From: a virus
Virus record (IMG/VR): IMGVR_UViG_3300027969_000107
Location: 1-62,042 of that record
DNA: 62,042 bases
Strand: one strand, 5' to 3'
Shown here: positions 14,909-24,139 of the stretch, in pieces
Layout: every line of letters begins with the position of its first letter
How positions within the stretch are numbered: the stretch's first letter is position 1
The notes under the pieces: generated by a model
The model's input: only the letters and a program-made list of their open reading frames with translations
The model's database searches: none
What the model was told of the DNA's origin: nothing
Made by a program: the position numbers and the translations under genes

Positions 14909-14928
14909 CTAAGTATACCATTAAAGTG

Positions 14929-14957
14929 TTGACAAAAAAGACAAAAAATAGTATACT
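14929..14957 (+). promoter_or_regulatory. Sigma-70 promoter for the polymerase operon
   Basis: TTGACA (14929-14934), 17 bp, TATACT (14952-14957), upstream of the 15001 gene and gp43. Confidence 0.85.
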
Positions 14958-14977
14958 GTAACTCAAATCATTATAGG

Positions 14978-14985
14978 TATTTATA
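14978..14985 (-). promoter_or_regulatory. Late promoter for the minus-strand operon
   Basis: TATTTATA on the plus strand, i.e. TATAAATA on the minus strand, 70 bases upstream of the 14908 start codon. Divergent to the plus-strand promoter at 14929. Confidence 0.78.
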
Positions 14986-15000
14986 TTAAAAAGGAATAGT

Positions 15001-15312
15001 ATGAAAATTTTAGCACTTAAATTGGTAACTGGTGAAGATGTTCTTGGTGAAGTAGAATCTGAATCTGAAACAGAACTGGTACTAACTAATCCGGTTGGTA
15101 TTGCAGTAGTTCGAGGTCCTGATGGTAAACCTTCTGTTGGTTTTGCACCATTTCCGATTCATGCCCAACAAAAAACTGATGCCACGGTTGCCTTGGCTAA
15201 GAAGAATATAGTATACTCATATACACCAGCAGAAGATTTTATTACTAACTATAATTCAATCTTTGGTTCAGGTATTGTTCTTCCACCAACAAAACAACTA
15301 ATTACAGGTTAA
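15001..15312 (+). CDS. Conserved small protein upstream of gp43 (Sm-like fold possible)
   Basis: 103 residues: LALKLVTGEDVLGEVE, ELVLTNPVGIAVVRG, VGFAPFPIHAQQ, NIVYSYTPAEDFITNYNSIF. The short beta strands with a conserved G-E-D/V-x-G turn recall Sm/Hfq-like proteins, which is only a structural guess. It ends one base before the polymerase start, so co-translation is likely. Confidence 0.7.
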   Translation: MKILALKLVTGEDVLGEVESESETELVLTNPVGIAVVRGPDGKPSVGFAPFPIHAQQKTDATVALAKKNIVYSYTPAEDFITNYNSIFGSGIVLPPTKQLITG

Positions 15313-15313
15313 C

Positions 15314-17851
15314 TTGGCAAATTTCTATACAAATGTTCAGAGTATTGGCGGCAATATTCTGTATCGTGGCATCAAAAATGGTCAACGAATAAAAGAGAAA
15401 ATTGAGTATTCGCCTTCTCTTTATTTGCCATCCAAAAAGATTACAAACGTCACTTCACTCGATGGTGATTATCTCGACCAAAAAATCTTTGGCACAATTC
15501 AAAAGGCAAAAGATTTCATCAAACAATTTGATGGCGTTTCTGGTGCCTCCAAAATTTATGGTCAAACACGATTTGAGTATGCCTATATTGCAGATGAACA
15601 TAGAGGTATGGTTGATTATGATTATGATAAAGTATCTGTCGCTGTAATCGATATTGAGGTAGGTTCTGAGAATGGATTTCCTGACCCATATCAAGCAAAT
15701 GAACCTATCACAGCAATTTGTATTCGCTTCACCAATAGTGAATCGTATGTGTTTGGTTGTGGTGAGTATGAAGTAAAAGGCAAAGAAATTTATTTCCGTT
15801 GTAAAGATGAATATAATCTCTGTAAATCATTTGTGAACTTTTGGAAAGACCACTATCCTGATATTATCACAGGATGGAATACTAAGTTCTTTGATATACC
15901 ATATCTTGTAAATCGTTTTAATAAAATTCTTGGTGAACCAGAAACTAAAAAACTTTCACCTTGGAATTATATTACAGAACGCAAGGCCATCATCAATGGT
16001 CGTGAAATGACTTCTTATAGTCTTGTTGGTGTTGAATCGTTGGACTATATTGAACTATACAAATGGTATGCGCCAGGTGGTAAGTCACAAGAATCGTATC
16101 GTTTAGATAATATTGCTCAAGTAGAACTTGGTGAAGGTAAGATTGCATATGATGATTATGATAATCTACACTCACTCTATCGTTTGAATTATCAACTGTT
16201 TATTGAGTATAACATTAAAGACGTTGAACTCATTATCAAACTGGAAGAAAAGTTAAAGTTACTTGAATTGGCAGTAACCTTGGCATATGATACCAAAACA
16301 AACTTTGAAGATGTCTTTGCACAAACTCGTATGTGGGATTCTTTGACATATGCTTATTTGTTTGAGAAAGATATTATTGTTCCGCCAAGAGTTACCAAAG
16401 ATAAAGATTCTGCATTTGAAGGTGCATATGTTAAAGTGCCACAAACTGGACTACATGATTGGGTTGCCTCATTTGACTTGAACTCTTTGTATCCACATTT
16501 GATGATGCAATATAATATCAGTCCTGAAACTTTGATTGAACCTGAGAACTACACAGATGAAATGCGTGAGGTTCTTTCTCAAGGTGTTTCTGTTGATAAG
16601 ATGTTAAGTAAATCAATCAATACCACCAATCTTCAAGATGTAACTCTTACTCCAAATGGTCAATTCTTCCGTACCGACATTCAAGGTTTCTTGCCTAAGA
16701 TGATGGAAGAAATGTATACAGATAGAAGTAAGTTCAAACAGTTGATGTTAAAAGCAAAACAAGAATATGAAAATGAAAAAGATTCTAACAAACTTTATGA
16801 AATTGAAAAGCGAATTGCTAAGTATAACAACATACAATTGGCCAAGAAAGTATCTCTTAACTCTGCCTATGGTGCTTTGGGTTCTCAGTATTTTCGTTTT
16901 TATGACCTACGCATGGCCTTGGGTGTTACAACAGCAGGCCAGTTATCCATAAGATGGATTGAAAACAAAATTAATGCTTGGATGAATAAGATTCTTGGTA
17001 CAGATGATAAAGACTATGTGATTGCATCTGATACCGATTCAATCTATCTCCGTATGGGAGAATTGGTTAATAAGTTCATTAAAGATACCTCAGATAAACA
17101 AAAAGTAATTTCTCTCATGGATAAAATCTGTGAAGAAAAGATACAACCATATATCGATAAGTCTTATGATGAATTGGCTGAATATGTTCATGCGTATGAA
17201 CAAAAGATGCAGATGAAGCGTGAAGGCCTTTCTGATAAAGGTATTTGGACTGCCAAGAAACGATATATTCTCAATGTGTATAACAATGAGGGTGTTCAAT
17301 ACAATGAACCACAAATGAAGGTGATGGGTTTGGAAATGATTAAATCTTCCACACCATCCGCCATTCGTGAAAAAATGAAAGAGGCAATTCAGTTAATGGT
17401 GAATGGAACTCAAGATGATATTCATACCTTTATTGCAGATTTTAGAAAAGAGTTTAAGAAGTTGCCTGTGGAAGAAATTTCTTTTCCCCGTGGTCTCAAT
17501 GGCCTAAATACCTATTCTGATGCGGTTAACCTTTATAAAAAAGGTACGCCAATTCATGTTAAAGGTGCAATTATCTATAACAACAATCTAAAACGATTGG
17601 ATCTCACCAAAAAATATCCACTCATTCAAGAAGGTGAAAAGGTTAAGTTTACTTACCTTAAAATGCCAAATCCATTTAAAGATACAGTTATCTCGTATCC
17701 ATCTCGTTTACCAAAAGAGTTTGAACTGCAACAATATATCGACTATGATATGCAGTTCGATAAGGCATTCTTGGAACCAATCAAAGTTATTCTTGATTGT
17801 ATGAAGTGGTCAACAGAAAAAACAAGTTCAATAGAGGATTTCTTCTCATGA
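15314..17851 (+). CDS. 43: DNA polymerase gp43 (family B), TTG start
   Basis: 845-residue replicative polymerase with proofreading. The start codon is TTG: MANFYTNVQSIGGNILYRG aligns with the T4 N-terminus, and no ATG gives this. Exonuclease motifs: AVIDIEVGSENGFPDP (Exo I), ITGWNTKFFDIPYLVNR (Exo II), YNIKDVELI (Exo III). Polymerase motifs: DLNSLYPHLM (A), KVSLNSAYGALG (B), ASDTDSIYL (C). It is uninterrupted by introns. The stop overlaps the next ATG. Confidence 0.97.
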   Translation: MANFYTNVQSIGGNILYRGIKNGQRIKEKIEYSPSLYLPSKKITNVTSLDGDYLDQKIFGTIQKAKDFIKQFDGVSGASKIYGQTRFEYAYIADEHRGMVDYDYDKVSVAVIDIEVGSENGFPDPYQANEPITAICIRFTNSESYVFGCGEYEVKGKEIYFRCKDEYNLCKSFVNFWKDHYPDIITGWNTKFFDIPYLVNRFNKILGEPETKKLSPWNYITERKAIINGREMTSYSLVGVESLDYIELYKWYAPGGKSQESYRLDNIAQVELGEGKIAYDDYDNLHSLYRLNYQLFIEYNIKDVELIIKLEEKLKLLELAVTLAYDTKTNFEDVFAQTRMWDSLTYAYLFEKDIIVPPRVTKDKDSAFEGAYVKVPQTGLHDWVASFDLNSLYPHLMMQYNISPETLIEPENYTDEMREVLSQGVSVDKMLSKSINTTNLQDVTLTPNGQFFRTDIQGFLPKMMEEMYTDRSKFKQLMLKAKQEYENEKDSNKLYEIEKRIAKYNNIQLAKKVSLNSAYGALGSQYFRFYDLRMALGVTTAGQLSIRWIENKINAWMNKILGTDDKDYVIASDTDSIYLRMGELVNKFIKDTSDKQKVISLMDKICEEKIQPYIDKSYDELAEYVHAYEQKMQMKREGLSDKGIWTAKKRYILNVYNNEGVQYNEPQMKVMGLEMIKSSTPSAIREKMKEAIQLMVNGTQDDIHTFIADFRKEFKKLPVEEISFPRGLNGLNTYSDAVNLYKKGTPIHVKGAIIYNNNLKRLDLTKKYPLIQEGEKVKFTYLKMPNPFKDTVISYPSRLPKEFELQQYIDYDMQFDKAFLEPIKVILDCMKWSTEKTSSIEDFFS

Positions 17852-18849
17852 TATTTTTAACACTACTATCCGCATTATTACTATCAGGCATTGCAGCCTA
17901 TTATTCCGTTATTGGTTTGGCTGCAATCTTTACTGGTGCATTTTGGCCAATCGTTTTTATGGGCTCGGTTTTAGAACTAAGCAAATTAGTTACTACATCA
18001 TGGTTATATCGTAATTGGAAAACCTGCCCACTTTTATTAAAATCATATTTGACCTTCTCTGTGGTCATTTTGATGATTATTACCTCGATGGGTATTTTTG
18101 GTTTCCTATCAAAGGCACATATTGATTCGACAATGGATGCCGGTGCCAATACACTTGAAGTCAAAACTTTGGTGCAACAAGAAAAGATTACTAAAGAAAG
18201 ATTAGATTATTTGTTGGCTCGTGCTAAAGATCCATCAACGGCAAGTAACCGACTCGACAAACAAATTCAAGATACCCAAAAAGAACTTACCGAAATTAAT
18301 AAAAGAAAGTTACCATTACTTAAAGAATCAAATAAACTTACCGCAGAAGTTGGTCCTATCAAGTATATTGGTGATATGGTATATGGTACTGACGATGAAG
18401 ATGGCTTAGATAAGGCTGTAAGATTGGTAATCATGTTGATAATGGTTGTATTTGACCCGTTAGCTGTGTTATTATTGATAGCAGCGAATATGTCGATGGT
18501 GAAAGGAAATGGTAGACCCATCATTGAAAATGGTACGATTGTTGGACTATCAGCAAGCGATATTCCTATATTCACAAAGAAAAAAACTGAGCCTGTCAAG
18601 CCTGAAGAGCCACAAGATCCGGTTAAAAAAGAAGAACAAACAGTAGAAGTGAATAAAGAAAATATCACCGAAATACAAGTTGAAGAAAATATTGTTATTA
18701 GTGAAGCTTCAGGTGAAACTATACCACCAATAACAAAAAGCAAACGAGGATTTCCTGTTAGAAAGACTAAAACAGAAGATATAAGTAAATATGATGAGAA
18801 AGCAGAATTGGCTTTCAAAGAAAAAAGATTAGATGGTGGTGACTTTTAA
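17848..18849 (+). CDS. Membrane protein with coiled coil (DUF4407-like layout)
   Basis: 333 residues from ATG 17848 (overlapping the gp43 stop). Hydrophobic segments cover residues about 2-38 and 64-88, a charged coiled coil about 100-175, a further membrane segment about 197-220 (LVIMLIMVVFDPLAVLLLI), then a long acidic/lysine-rich tail. The TM-TM-coil-TM arrangement resembles DUF4407 proteins and is recurrent next to polymerase/uvsX genes in cyanophage-type genomes. The function is unknown. Confidence 0.7.
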   Translation: MIFLTLLSALLLSGIAAYYSVIGLAAIFTGAFWPIVFMGSVLELSKLVTTSWLYRNWKTCPLLLKSYLTFSVVILMIITSMGIFGFLSKAHIDSTMDAGANTLEVKTLVQQEKITKERLDYLLARAKDPSTASNRLDKQIQDTQKELTEINKRKLPLLKESNKLTAEVGPIKYIGDMVYGTDDEDGLDKAVRLVIMLIMVVFDPLAVLLLIAANMSMVKGNGRPIIENGTIVGLSASDIPIFTKKKTEPVKPEEPQDPVKKEEQTVEVNKENITEIQVEENIVISEASGETIPPITKSKRGFPVRKTKTEDISKYDEKAELAFKEKRLDGGDF

Positions 18850-18860
18850 AAGGAAAAATT

Positions 18861-19943
18861 ATGAGTATACTTGACAAAATTAAAAAGAATAGTAGTATTA
18901 AAGAATCAGCTATTCTTTCCAAATCAAAATTCTTCACACAGAAGGATATGATTCCAACCTCGGTGCCTATTATCAATGTGGCACTTTCAGGTAAATTAGA
19001 TGGTGGTTTAACACCAGGTCTTACAATGTGGGCAGGTCCATCCAAACATTTTAAGACTGCGTTTTCGTTATTGATGGCCAAATCTTACTTGGACAAATAT
19101 CCCAATGCAGCACTTTTATTCTATGATTCGGAGTTTGGTACTCCGCAATCTTACTTTGATTCCTTTGGTATTGATACTGAGCGTGTTCTTCATACACCAC
19201 TTACTGACATAGAACAACTCAAGTTCGATATCATGCAACAACTTACGAACCTTGATAGGGACGACAAATTAATTATCATCATTGATTCTATTGGTAACTT
19301 GGCATCTAAGAAAGAAGTTGACGATGCACTTGAAGGCAAATCTGTTGCAGATATGTCCAGAGCAAAACAAGTTAAATCATTATTCAGAATGGTAACACCT
19401 CATTTGACGATGAAAGATATTCCAATGGTTGTAGTCAACCATACTTACAAAGAAATTGGAATGTTCCCTAAAGATATCGTGGGTGGTGGCACAGGTTCTT
19501 ATTATTCAGCCGATAATATTTTCATTCTTGGTCGCCAACAAGAAAAAGAAGGCACAGAGGTTGTAGGTTATAACTTTATTATTAATGTGGAAAAATCTCG
19601 ATATGTTAAAGAAAAATCTAAAATTCCTGTTTCTGTATCTTTTGATGGTGGTATTAGCCGTTGGTCAGGCTTACTTGATATCGCACTTGATTCCGGCCTC
19701 GTTATCAAACCATCTAATGGTTGGTATTCAAGGGTAGATGTAACCACCGGTGAAGTAGAAGATAAAAAATGGAGAATTAAAGATACAGATACCAAAGATT
19801 TCTGGATGCCACTAATTACAAGTGAAAAGTTCCAAAATTATGTTAAAGACAAATACCAAATTGCTACTGGTGCCATCATGCAAGGCGGTGAAGAAGAATT
19901 ATTTGATGAGGTTGTAACCATGAATGGTGCTGAAAATGACTGA
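18861..19943 (+). CDS. uvsX: Recombinase UvsX (RecA-like)
   Basis: 360-residue strand-exchange protein. Features are PIINVALSGKLDGGLTPGL, a Walker A-like loop AGPSKHFKT (a known UvsX variant of GPxxxGKT), Walker B LIIIIDSIGNLA and the VVVNHTYKEIG segment. AAGGA precedes the start. It overlaps the next gene by eight bases. Confidence 0.95.
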   Translation: MSILDKIKKNSSIKESAILSKSKFFTQKDMIPTSVPIINVALSGKLDGGLTPGLTMWAGPSKHFKTAFSLLMAKSYLDKYPNAALLFYDSEFGTPQSYFDSFGIDTERVLHTPLTDIEQLKFDIMQQLTNLDRDDKLIIIIDSIGNLASKKEVDDALEGKSVADMSRAKQVKSLFRMVTPHLTMKDIPMVVVNHTYKEIGMFPKDIVGGGTGSYYSADNIFILGRQQEKEGTEVVGYNFIINVEKSRYVKEKSKIPVSVSFDGGISRWSGLLDIALDSGLVIKPSNGWYSRVDVTTGEVEDKKWRIKDTDTKDFWMPLITSEKFQNYVKDKYQIATGAIMQGGEEELFDEVVTMNGAEND

Positions 19944-20256
19944 AGGCCTTGATTACTGTTTCATTTATCCCAAAGATGATGATACTGCGGTAAACATTCG
20001 TCTATTGGCTGGACCATATAAAGATACAATATTTAAATATGGTAAGGTAAAGTTCAAAGAAGAAAATGAACAAATGTATTTACTTTTTGCTTATGATGTG
20101 TTAGAATCTACAGTAGATAAACCCAAGAATTTGGAAAAAGATGACAAGTTTAAAAATTACCTTGGTGATTTACTTGTTGAGTTGATGTCAAACAATATTG
20201 AGCAGGAAATAGTTGATGAAACTGGAACAGACGATATTAAAAACCCTGATTTATAA
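19936..20256 (+). CDS. Conserved small protein between uvsX and gp41
   Basis: 106 residues from ATG 19936 (MTEGLDYCFIYPKDDDTAVN). IRLLAGPYKDTIFKYGKVKF and KNYLGDLLVELM are features I recall from proteins at this position in T4-like cyanophages. Function unknown; replication-linked by position. Confidence 0.75.
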   Translation: MTEGLDYCFIYPKDDDTAVNIRLLAGPYKDTIFKYGKVKFKEENEQMYLLFAYDVLESTVDKPKNLEKDDKFKNYLGDLLVELMSNNIEQEIVDETGTDDIKNPDL

Positions 20257-21601
20257 TGATGACTTTCTACGGAAAGTTTTACCATTTTTAAAGACGGAAT
20301 ATTTTGGTGATAATGTAGAGAAAGTATTATTTAATGAAATCACATCGTTCACGGAAACTTACAATAATTCGCCATCGATTGAGGCAGTTGGACTTGCCGT
20401 CAAAGAAAGGCGTAACCTTACGGATGACGAAGTTAAGAGATGTGAAGATTATCTTAAAGAAATTGAGGCAAATCGTCAAACAGAAACCGAGATTCAATGG
20501 CTTGTTGACAAGACGGAAAAGTTTTGCCAAGAGAAGGCCATATATAATGCTGTATTGGGGTCTATTTCGATTCTCGATGGTAAAGACAAAACAAATGACA
20601 AAGGTGCGATTCCCAAGATATTATCGGACGCCTTGGCAATCTCATTCGACAACTCCGTAGGACACGATTATCTTGAAAACTCAGATGACCGATACGAATT
20701 TTATCACCGCAAAGAAGAACGAATCCCCTTTGATTTGGAATATTTTAACAAAATTACAAAGGGAGGACTACCTGCCAAAACCCTTAATATTGCTCTTGCT
20801 GGTACTGGCGTTGGTAAATCTTTGTTTATGTGCCATGTTGCTGCCAGTGCTATGGTGCAAGGCAAGAATGTCCTCTATATCACCCTTGAAATGGCTGAAG
20901 AAAAGATTGCAGAGAGAATAGATGCAAACTTATTGAATGTTACACTTGATGACTTGATGAGTTTACCTAAAGATTTATATGATAAGAAAGTAAATCGTGT
21001 AAAAGAAAAAGTAACTGGTAAACTTATTATCAAAGAATATCCAACCGCTTCTGCTTCAACAACACATTTTAGAACTTTATTAAATGAACTCAACCTCAAA
21101 AGGTCTTTCGTGCCTGATATTATCTTTGTGGATTATCTTAATATCTGTTGTTCTTCTCGTATCAAAGCTGGTGCGAATATTAACTCTTACACCTATGTCA
21201 AGTCCATTGCAGAAGAACTTAGGGGACTTGCGGTTGAATATAATGTTCCTATTGTATCTGCTACTCAAACTACCAGAAGCGGATTCACATCGAGTGATCC
21301 AGGCTTGGAGGATACGAGTGAGAGCTTCGGGCTGCCTGCGACCGCCGATTTAATGTTTGCCTTAATCTCATCTGAAGATTTAGAAGCAATGGGTCAGATT
21401 ATGGTAAAACAGTTGAAGAATCGTTATAACGATCCAACATTCCATAAACGATTTACACTTGGTGTCGATAGAGCAAAGATGAAACTGTATGATGTAGAAC
21501 AATCTGCACAACAAGGAATTGCTGATGCTGGCCATCAAGGTATTGGTGCTCACAACAAAATTAAGCATGAGAAAAAACAATTTGATGGATTCAAAGTATG
21601 A
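20216..21601 (+). CDS. 41: Replicative DNA helicase gp41
   Basis: 461-residue DnaB-type hexameric helicase that works with primase gp61. Start ATG 20216 (MKLEQTILKTLIYN) follows AGGA; it overlaps the upstream gene by 41 bases. Key segments: AGTGVGKSLF (Walker A), NVLYITLEMAEE, DIIFVDYLNIC (Walker B), YTYVKSIAEELRGLAVEYNV and SATQTTRSG (motif H3/H4 region), closely following T4 gp41. Confidence 0.95.
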   Translation: MKLEQTILKTLIYNDDFLRKVLPFLKTEYFGDNVEKVLFNEITSFTETYNNSPSIEAVGLAVKERRNLTDDEVKRCEDYLKEIEANRQTETEIQWLVDKTEKFCQEKAIYNAVLGSISILDGKDKTNDKGAIPKILSDALAISFDNSVGHDYLENSDDRYEFYHRKEERIPFDLEYFNKITKGGLPAKTLNIALAGTGVGKSLFMCHVAASAMVQGKNVLYITLEMAEEKIAERIDANLLNVTLDDLMSLPKDLYDKKVNRVKEKVTGKLIIKEYPTASASTTHFRTLLNELNLKRSFVPDIIFVDYLNICCSSRIKAGANINSYTYVKSIAEELRGLAVEYNVPIVSATQTTRSGFTSSDPGLEDTSESFGLPATADLMFALISSEDLEAMGQIMVKQLKNRYNDPTFHKRFTLGVDRAKMKLYDVEQSAQQGIADAGHQGIGAHNKIKHEKKQFDGFKV

Positions 21602-22704
21602 TGTTATCTAAAGACGATGCGGTACATTGTGCCAAGGTATTTCAAGATTACTTTGGTAACTTTGACCGCATCGATGAATATATGCGTGACCAAAAGTTGG
21701 CATCATTATCTGAAATGTCTTTGAATCCTCTATTTGCACCAGAAGATGATTTGTTTTCTGATTTCACGATGCATCCAAAAGATATGGATATTGAAGTGGT
21801 AGAAATTCATAATGATACATGGGAAACCTTACTTTCAATTACCAGTTCTCATGTTAATATCCGACCTGTTGGTCGTAGCATTCACTTGGCAGTTAAAGAG
21901 AAGAAGTCAGGAAAGTTCGTAGGTTTCATTCGGTTAGGTTCACCAGTCATCAACTGCAAACCTAGAAATGAAATGCTTGGACAAGTGTTTACGCAACAAC
22001 CTGAATGGGGTAAACGCTTCAATGATTCTGCTATGATGGGTTTTGTAATTGTGCCCTCTCAACCATTTGGTTTTAATTATCTAGGTGGTAAACTTCTGGC
22101 TGCCATCTGTACCAGTCATGAAGTCCGTGAAATGATAAACAAGAAATATAATATGAATATGTGTTTGTTTGAAACTACCAGTTTGTATGGTTCTTCTAAA
22201 TCATCTTCACAATATGATGGTATGAAACCATATATTCGTTATAAAGGCTTGACAGAATCAGATTTTTTGCCTATGATGCATGGTAAACCTTATTCAGATT
22301 TGGTTGCATTTGTTGAATCGAAGATTGGTAAGATTGTAGATGATGGAATCTCTAGTCGTAAACTAAAAATCTCCATGAAAATTATTTCATTAACTAGAGC
22401 TGCATTGAAAGGCACACCAGAACTGGTTGCTTTTGATACAACGATTGGGAATGCTAAGAAGTTGACAGAACAGAAACGATATTATATTTCCGATTATGGT
22501 TTTAAGAATATGGTAGACTATGTAACCTGTAAAACAGATACTCTTTTACCTGGTGAAAACTATGAAAAATTTCATTTGAAGAATGTGATAGAATGGTGGA
22601 AGAATAAAGCCACCAATCGTTATGATACATTGAAGTCAGAAAGTCGTTTAAGAACAACACTTGAGGTTTGGACCAATGATACAAATATTGACATTATTCG
22701 TTAA
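21598..22704 (+). CDS. DruA/DUF4338-like protein, copy 2
   Basis: 368 residues. It shares with the 4023 protein the core: VGFIRLGSP, a variant of the PRDxxIGWS region (PRNEMLGQVF), GFVIVPSQPFGFNYLGGKLL, CLFETTSLYGSSK and a final YDGMKPYIRYKG block. The PRD-IGWS motif is eroded, so it is more divergent from DUF4338 than copy 1. The start overlaps the gp41 stop. A long Lys/Thr-rich C-terminus ends in WWKNKATNRYDTL. Confidence 0.62.
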   Translation: MMLSKDDAVHCAKVFQDYFGNFDRIDEYMRDQKLASLSEMSLNPLFAPEDDLFSDFTMHPKDMDIEVVEIHNDTWETLLSITSSHVNIRPVGRSIHLAVKEKKSGKFVGFIRLGSPVINCKPRNEMLGQVFTQQPEWGKRFNDSAMMGFVIVPSQPFGFNYLGGKLLAAICTSHEVREMINKKYNMNMCLFETTSLYGSSKSSSQYDGMKPYIRYKGLTESDFLPMMHGKPYSDLVAFVESKIGKIVDDGISSRKLKISMKIISLTRAALKGTPELVAFDTTIGNAKKLTEQKRYYISDYGFKNMVDYVTCKTDTLLPGENYEKFHLKNVIEWWKNKATNRYDTLKSESRLRTTLEVWTNDTNIDIIR

Positions 22705-22715
22705 ATGTGTATAAT
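22688..22715 (+). promoter_or_regulatory. Sigma-70 promoter within the end of the 21598 gene
   Basis: TTGACA (22688-22693), 16 bp, TATAAT (22710-22715). It lies across the stop codon and serves the 22742 gene. Confidence 0.8.
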
Positions 22716-22741
22716 AAATACTCTTACTTAACGGAGATAAT

Positions 22742-23845
22742 ATGGCTTATACTTTCTTTCCAACATCGGCAATCGAGGTTTCTAAAACACTCAAACCGAA
22801 AAATGTTAGCGAAAAAACTAAAATACAAGAGATAAATGCTCTTTTAAGTTATTTACAAAATAATGCAAAAACAAAAAAAGTTATTGCTACACCTATTAAT
22901 ATTGATCCAACTAACATTAGTATGGTAAATATTTCCAGAAAAATAAAAGGAATACTTACCGAAAAACAAATAGCAACAGCAGTAGGACTAAAAACACTTA
23001 AAATCAAATTTGGTGACGGTTCTGCTGGTGGGCGAGGTGTTAATAATAAAGGAAATAAGTTTGAGAAAGATTTGGGTCCAGCATTTAAATCTTGGTGGTC
23101 AGGCAAAAAAGTAACAGATGCTGATTTAAATTATTCAATAGACGAAGTTTACGATATAACAAATCTAAAAAATTTTTCCACTTTAGATGTTGATGCTGAA
23201 GCTGGAGCAAAAAATACAAAAAGACCAATACAATACACACCAAACATTCATTTATATTCGACATCAGCAGACAATAATATTGGCGATATGCTTACTGATA
23301 TTACACTAATTGGTACTGTTGGCAATAAAAAACAAAATATATATTTGAGTTTAAAAACAACATCAACCGTAACTTTTTTTAATGTTGGTATTAAAGAAGT
23401 ATTACCAACATCAGAAATTAAATCAGGAAACATTTCAAATAAAAATGGATTAAAATTATTAAAAATGTTTAGTATAGATCCTTCAGTTTTTTGTGATGTT
23501 TATAATCAAAAAAGTTTTAAAGGTTATTCTGAAGATATTAATTTGACCGCATCACAAACCTCAAATATACAAACATTTTTAGAATCTGGTATTGGTTACG
23601 GGTATACTGTTGTGCATCAAATACGAAAAGGAAATGTTAAAGTTTTTAATGTTACTAAAAAATATATGCAAGATGCTGCAAAACCAAATTCATTAAAAAT
23701 ATATTATGGTGGAAAAACTGGTACAGGCAAAAGAGTTGATATGGAAATTATTACCAACAAATATCTTTTAAAATTGAACATTAGAGATACACAAGGCAAA
23801 GATGGTTACCCCACTCGTTTAATGTGTGACTTTTCTTACTTATAG
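22742..23845 (+). CDS. Possible PD-(D/E)XK nuclease-like protein
   Basis: 367 residues, lysine/asparagine rich and more AT-rich than its neighbours. GVNNKGNKFEKDLGPAFKSW is a helix typical of the start of restriction-endonuclease folds, and DITLIGTVGNKKQNIYLSLK gives a D...(S/E)xK arrangement, with S at the usual E position. The end (KIYYGGKTGTGKRVDMEII) is unassigned. It has its own promoter. Function inferred only from these patterns. Confidence 0.5.
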   Translation: MAYTFFPTSAIEVSKTLKPKNVSEKTKIQEINALLSYLQNNAKTKKVIATPINIDPTNISMVNISRKIKGILTEKQIATAVGLKTLKIKFGDGSAGGRGVNNKGNKFEKDLGPAFKSWWSGKKVTDADLNYSIDEVYDITNLKNFSTLDVDAEAGAKNTKRPIQYTPNIHLYSTSADNNIGDMLTDITLIGTVGNKKQNIYLSLKTTSTVTFFNVGIKEVLPTSEIKSGNISNKNGLKLLKMFSIDPSVFCDVYNQKSFKGYSEDINLTASQTSNIQTFLESGIGYGYTVVHQIRKGNVKVFNVTKKYMQDAAKPNSLKIYYGGKTGTGKRVDMEIITNKYLLKLNIRDTQGKDGYPTRLMCDFSYL

Positions 23846-23854
23846 GATTAAATT

Positions 23855-24136
23855 ATGGCACTAGTTGATTTTGATAAATTGGCAAAAGAATATGCCAATA
23901 TACAGGATGATTTTGGATTTTCTGCGGTAAGTGAGGCTGAGTATAATGCAGTTATCAATAAGACTGCTGAAACAGCCGATGACTACAAAGTTCGTTTAAA
24001 AGAAGTAGAAAAGATGATTATTCCTTTTCTTCAGAAATTACATTCTACTGGAGATAAAGAATATATATATTGGCCAAATCGTAAACCAATGATTGAAAAA
24101 CAAATAGAGAAAATTTTAAAACTGACTAGAGATTAA
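23855..24136 (+). CDS. Conserved small T4-like protein
   Basis: 93 residues (starts MALVDFDKLAKEYANIQDDF; contains DKEYIYWPNRKPMIEKQIEK near the C-terminus). This layout is familiar from cyanophage T4-likes. Function unknown. It is followed three bases later by the glycosyltransferase cluster. Confidence 0.75.
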   Translation: MALVDFDKLAKEYANIQDDFGFSAVSEAEYNAVINKTAETADDYKVRLKEVEKMIIPFLQKLHSTGDKEYIYWPNRKPMIEKQIEKILKLTRD

Positions 24137-24139
24137 ATT

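Noticed and set aside
14553-14961. Plus-strand frames over 14465-14908
   Set aside because: The minus-strand frame has a late promoter, sensible protein composition and downstream coupled genes; plus frames are Ser/Phe-rich shadows.
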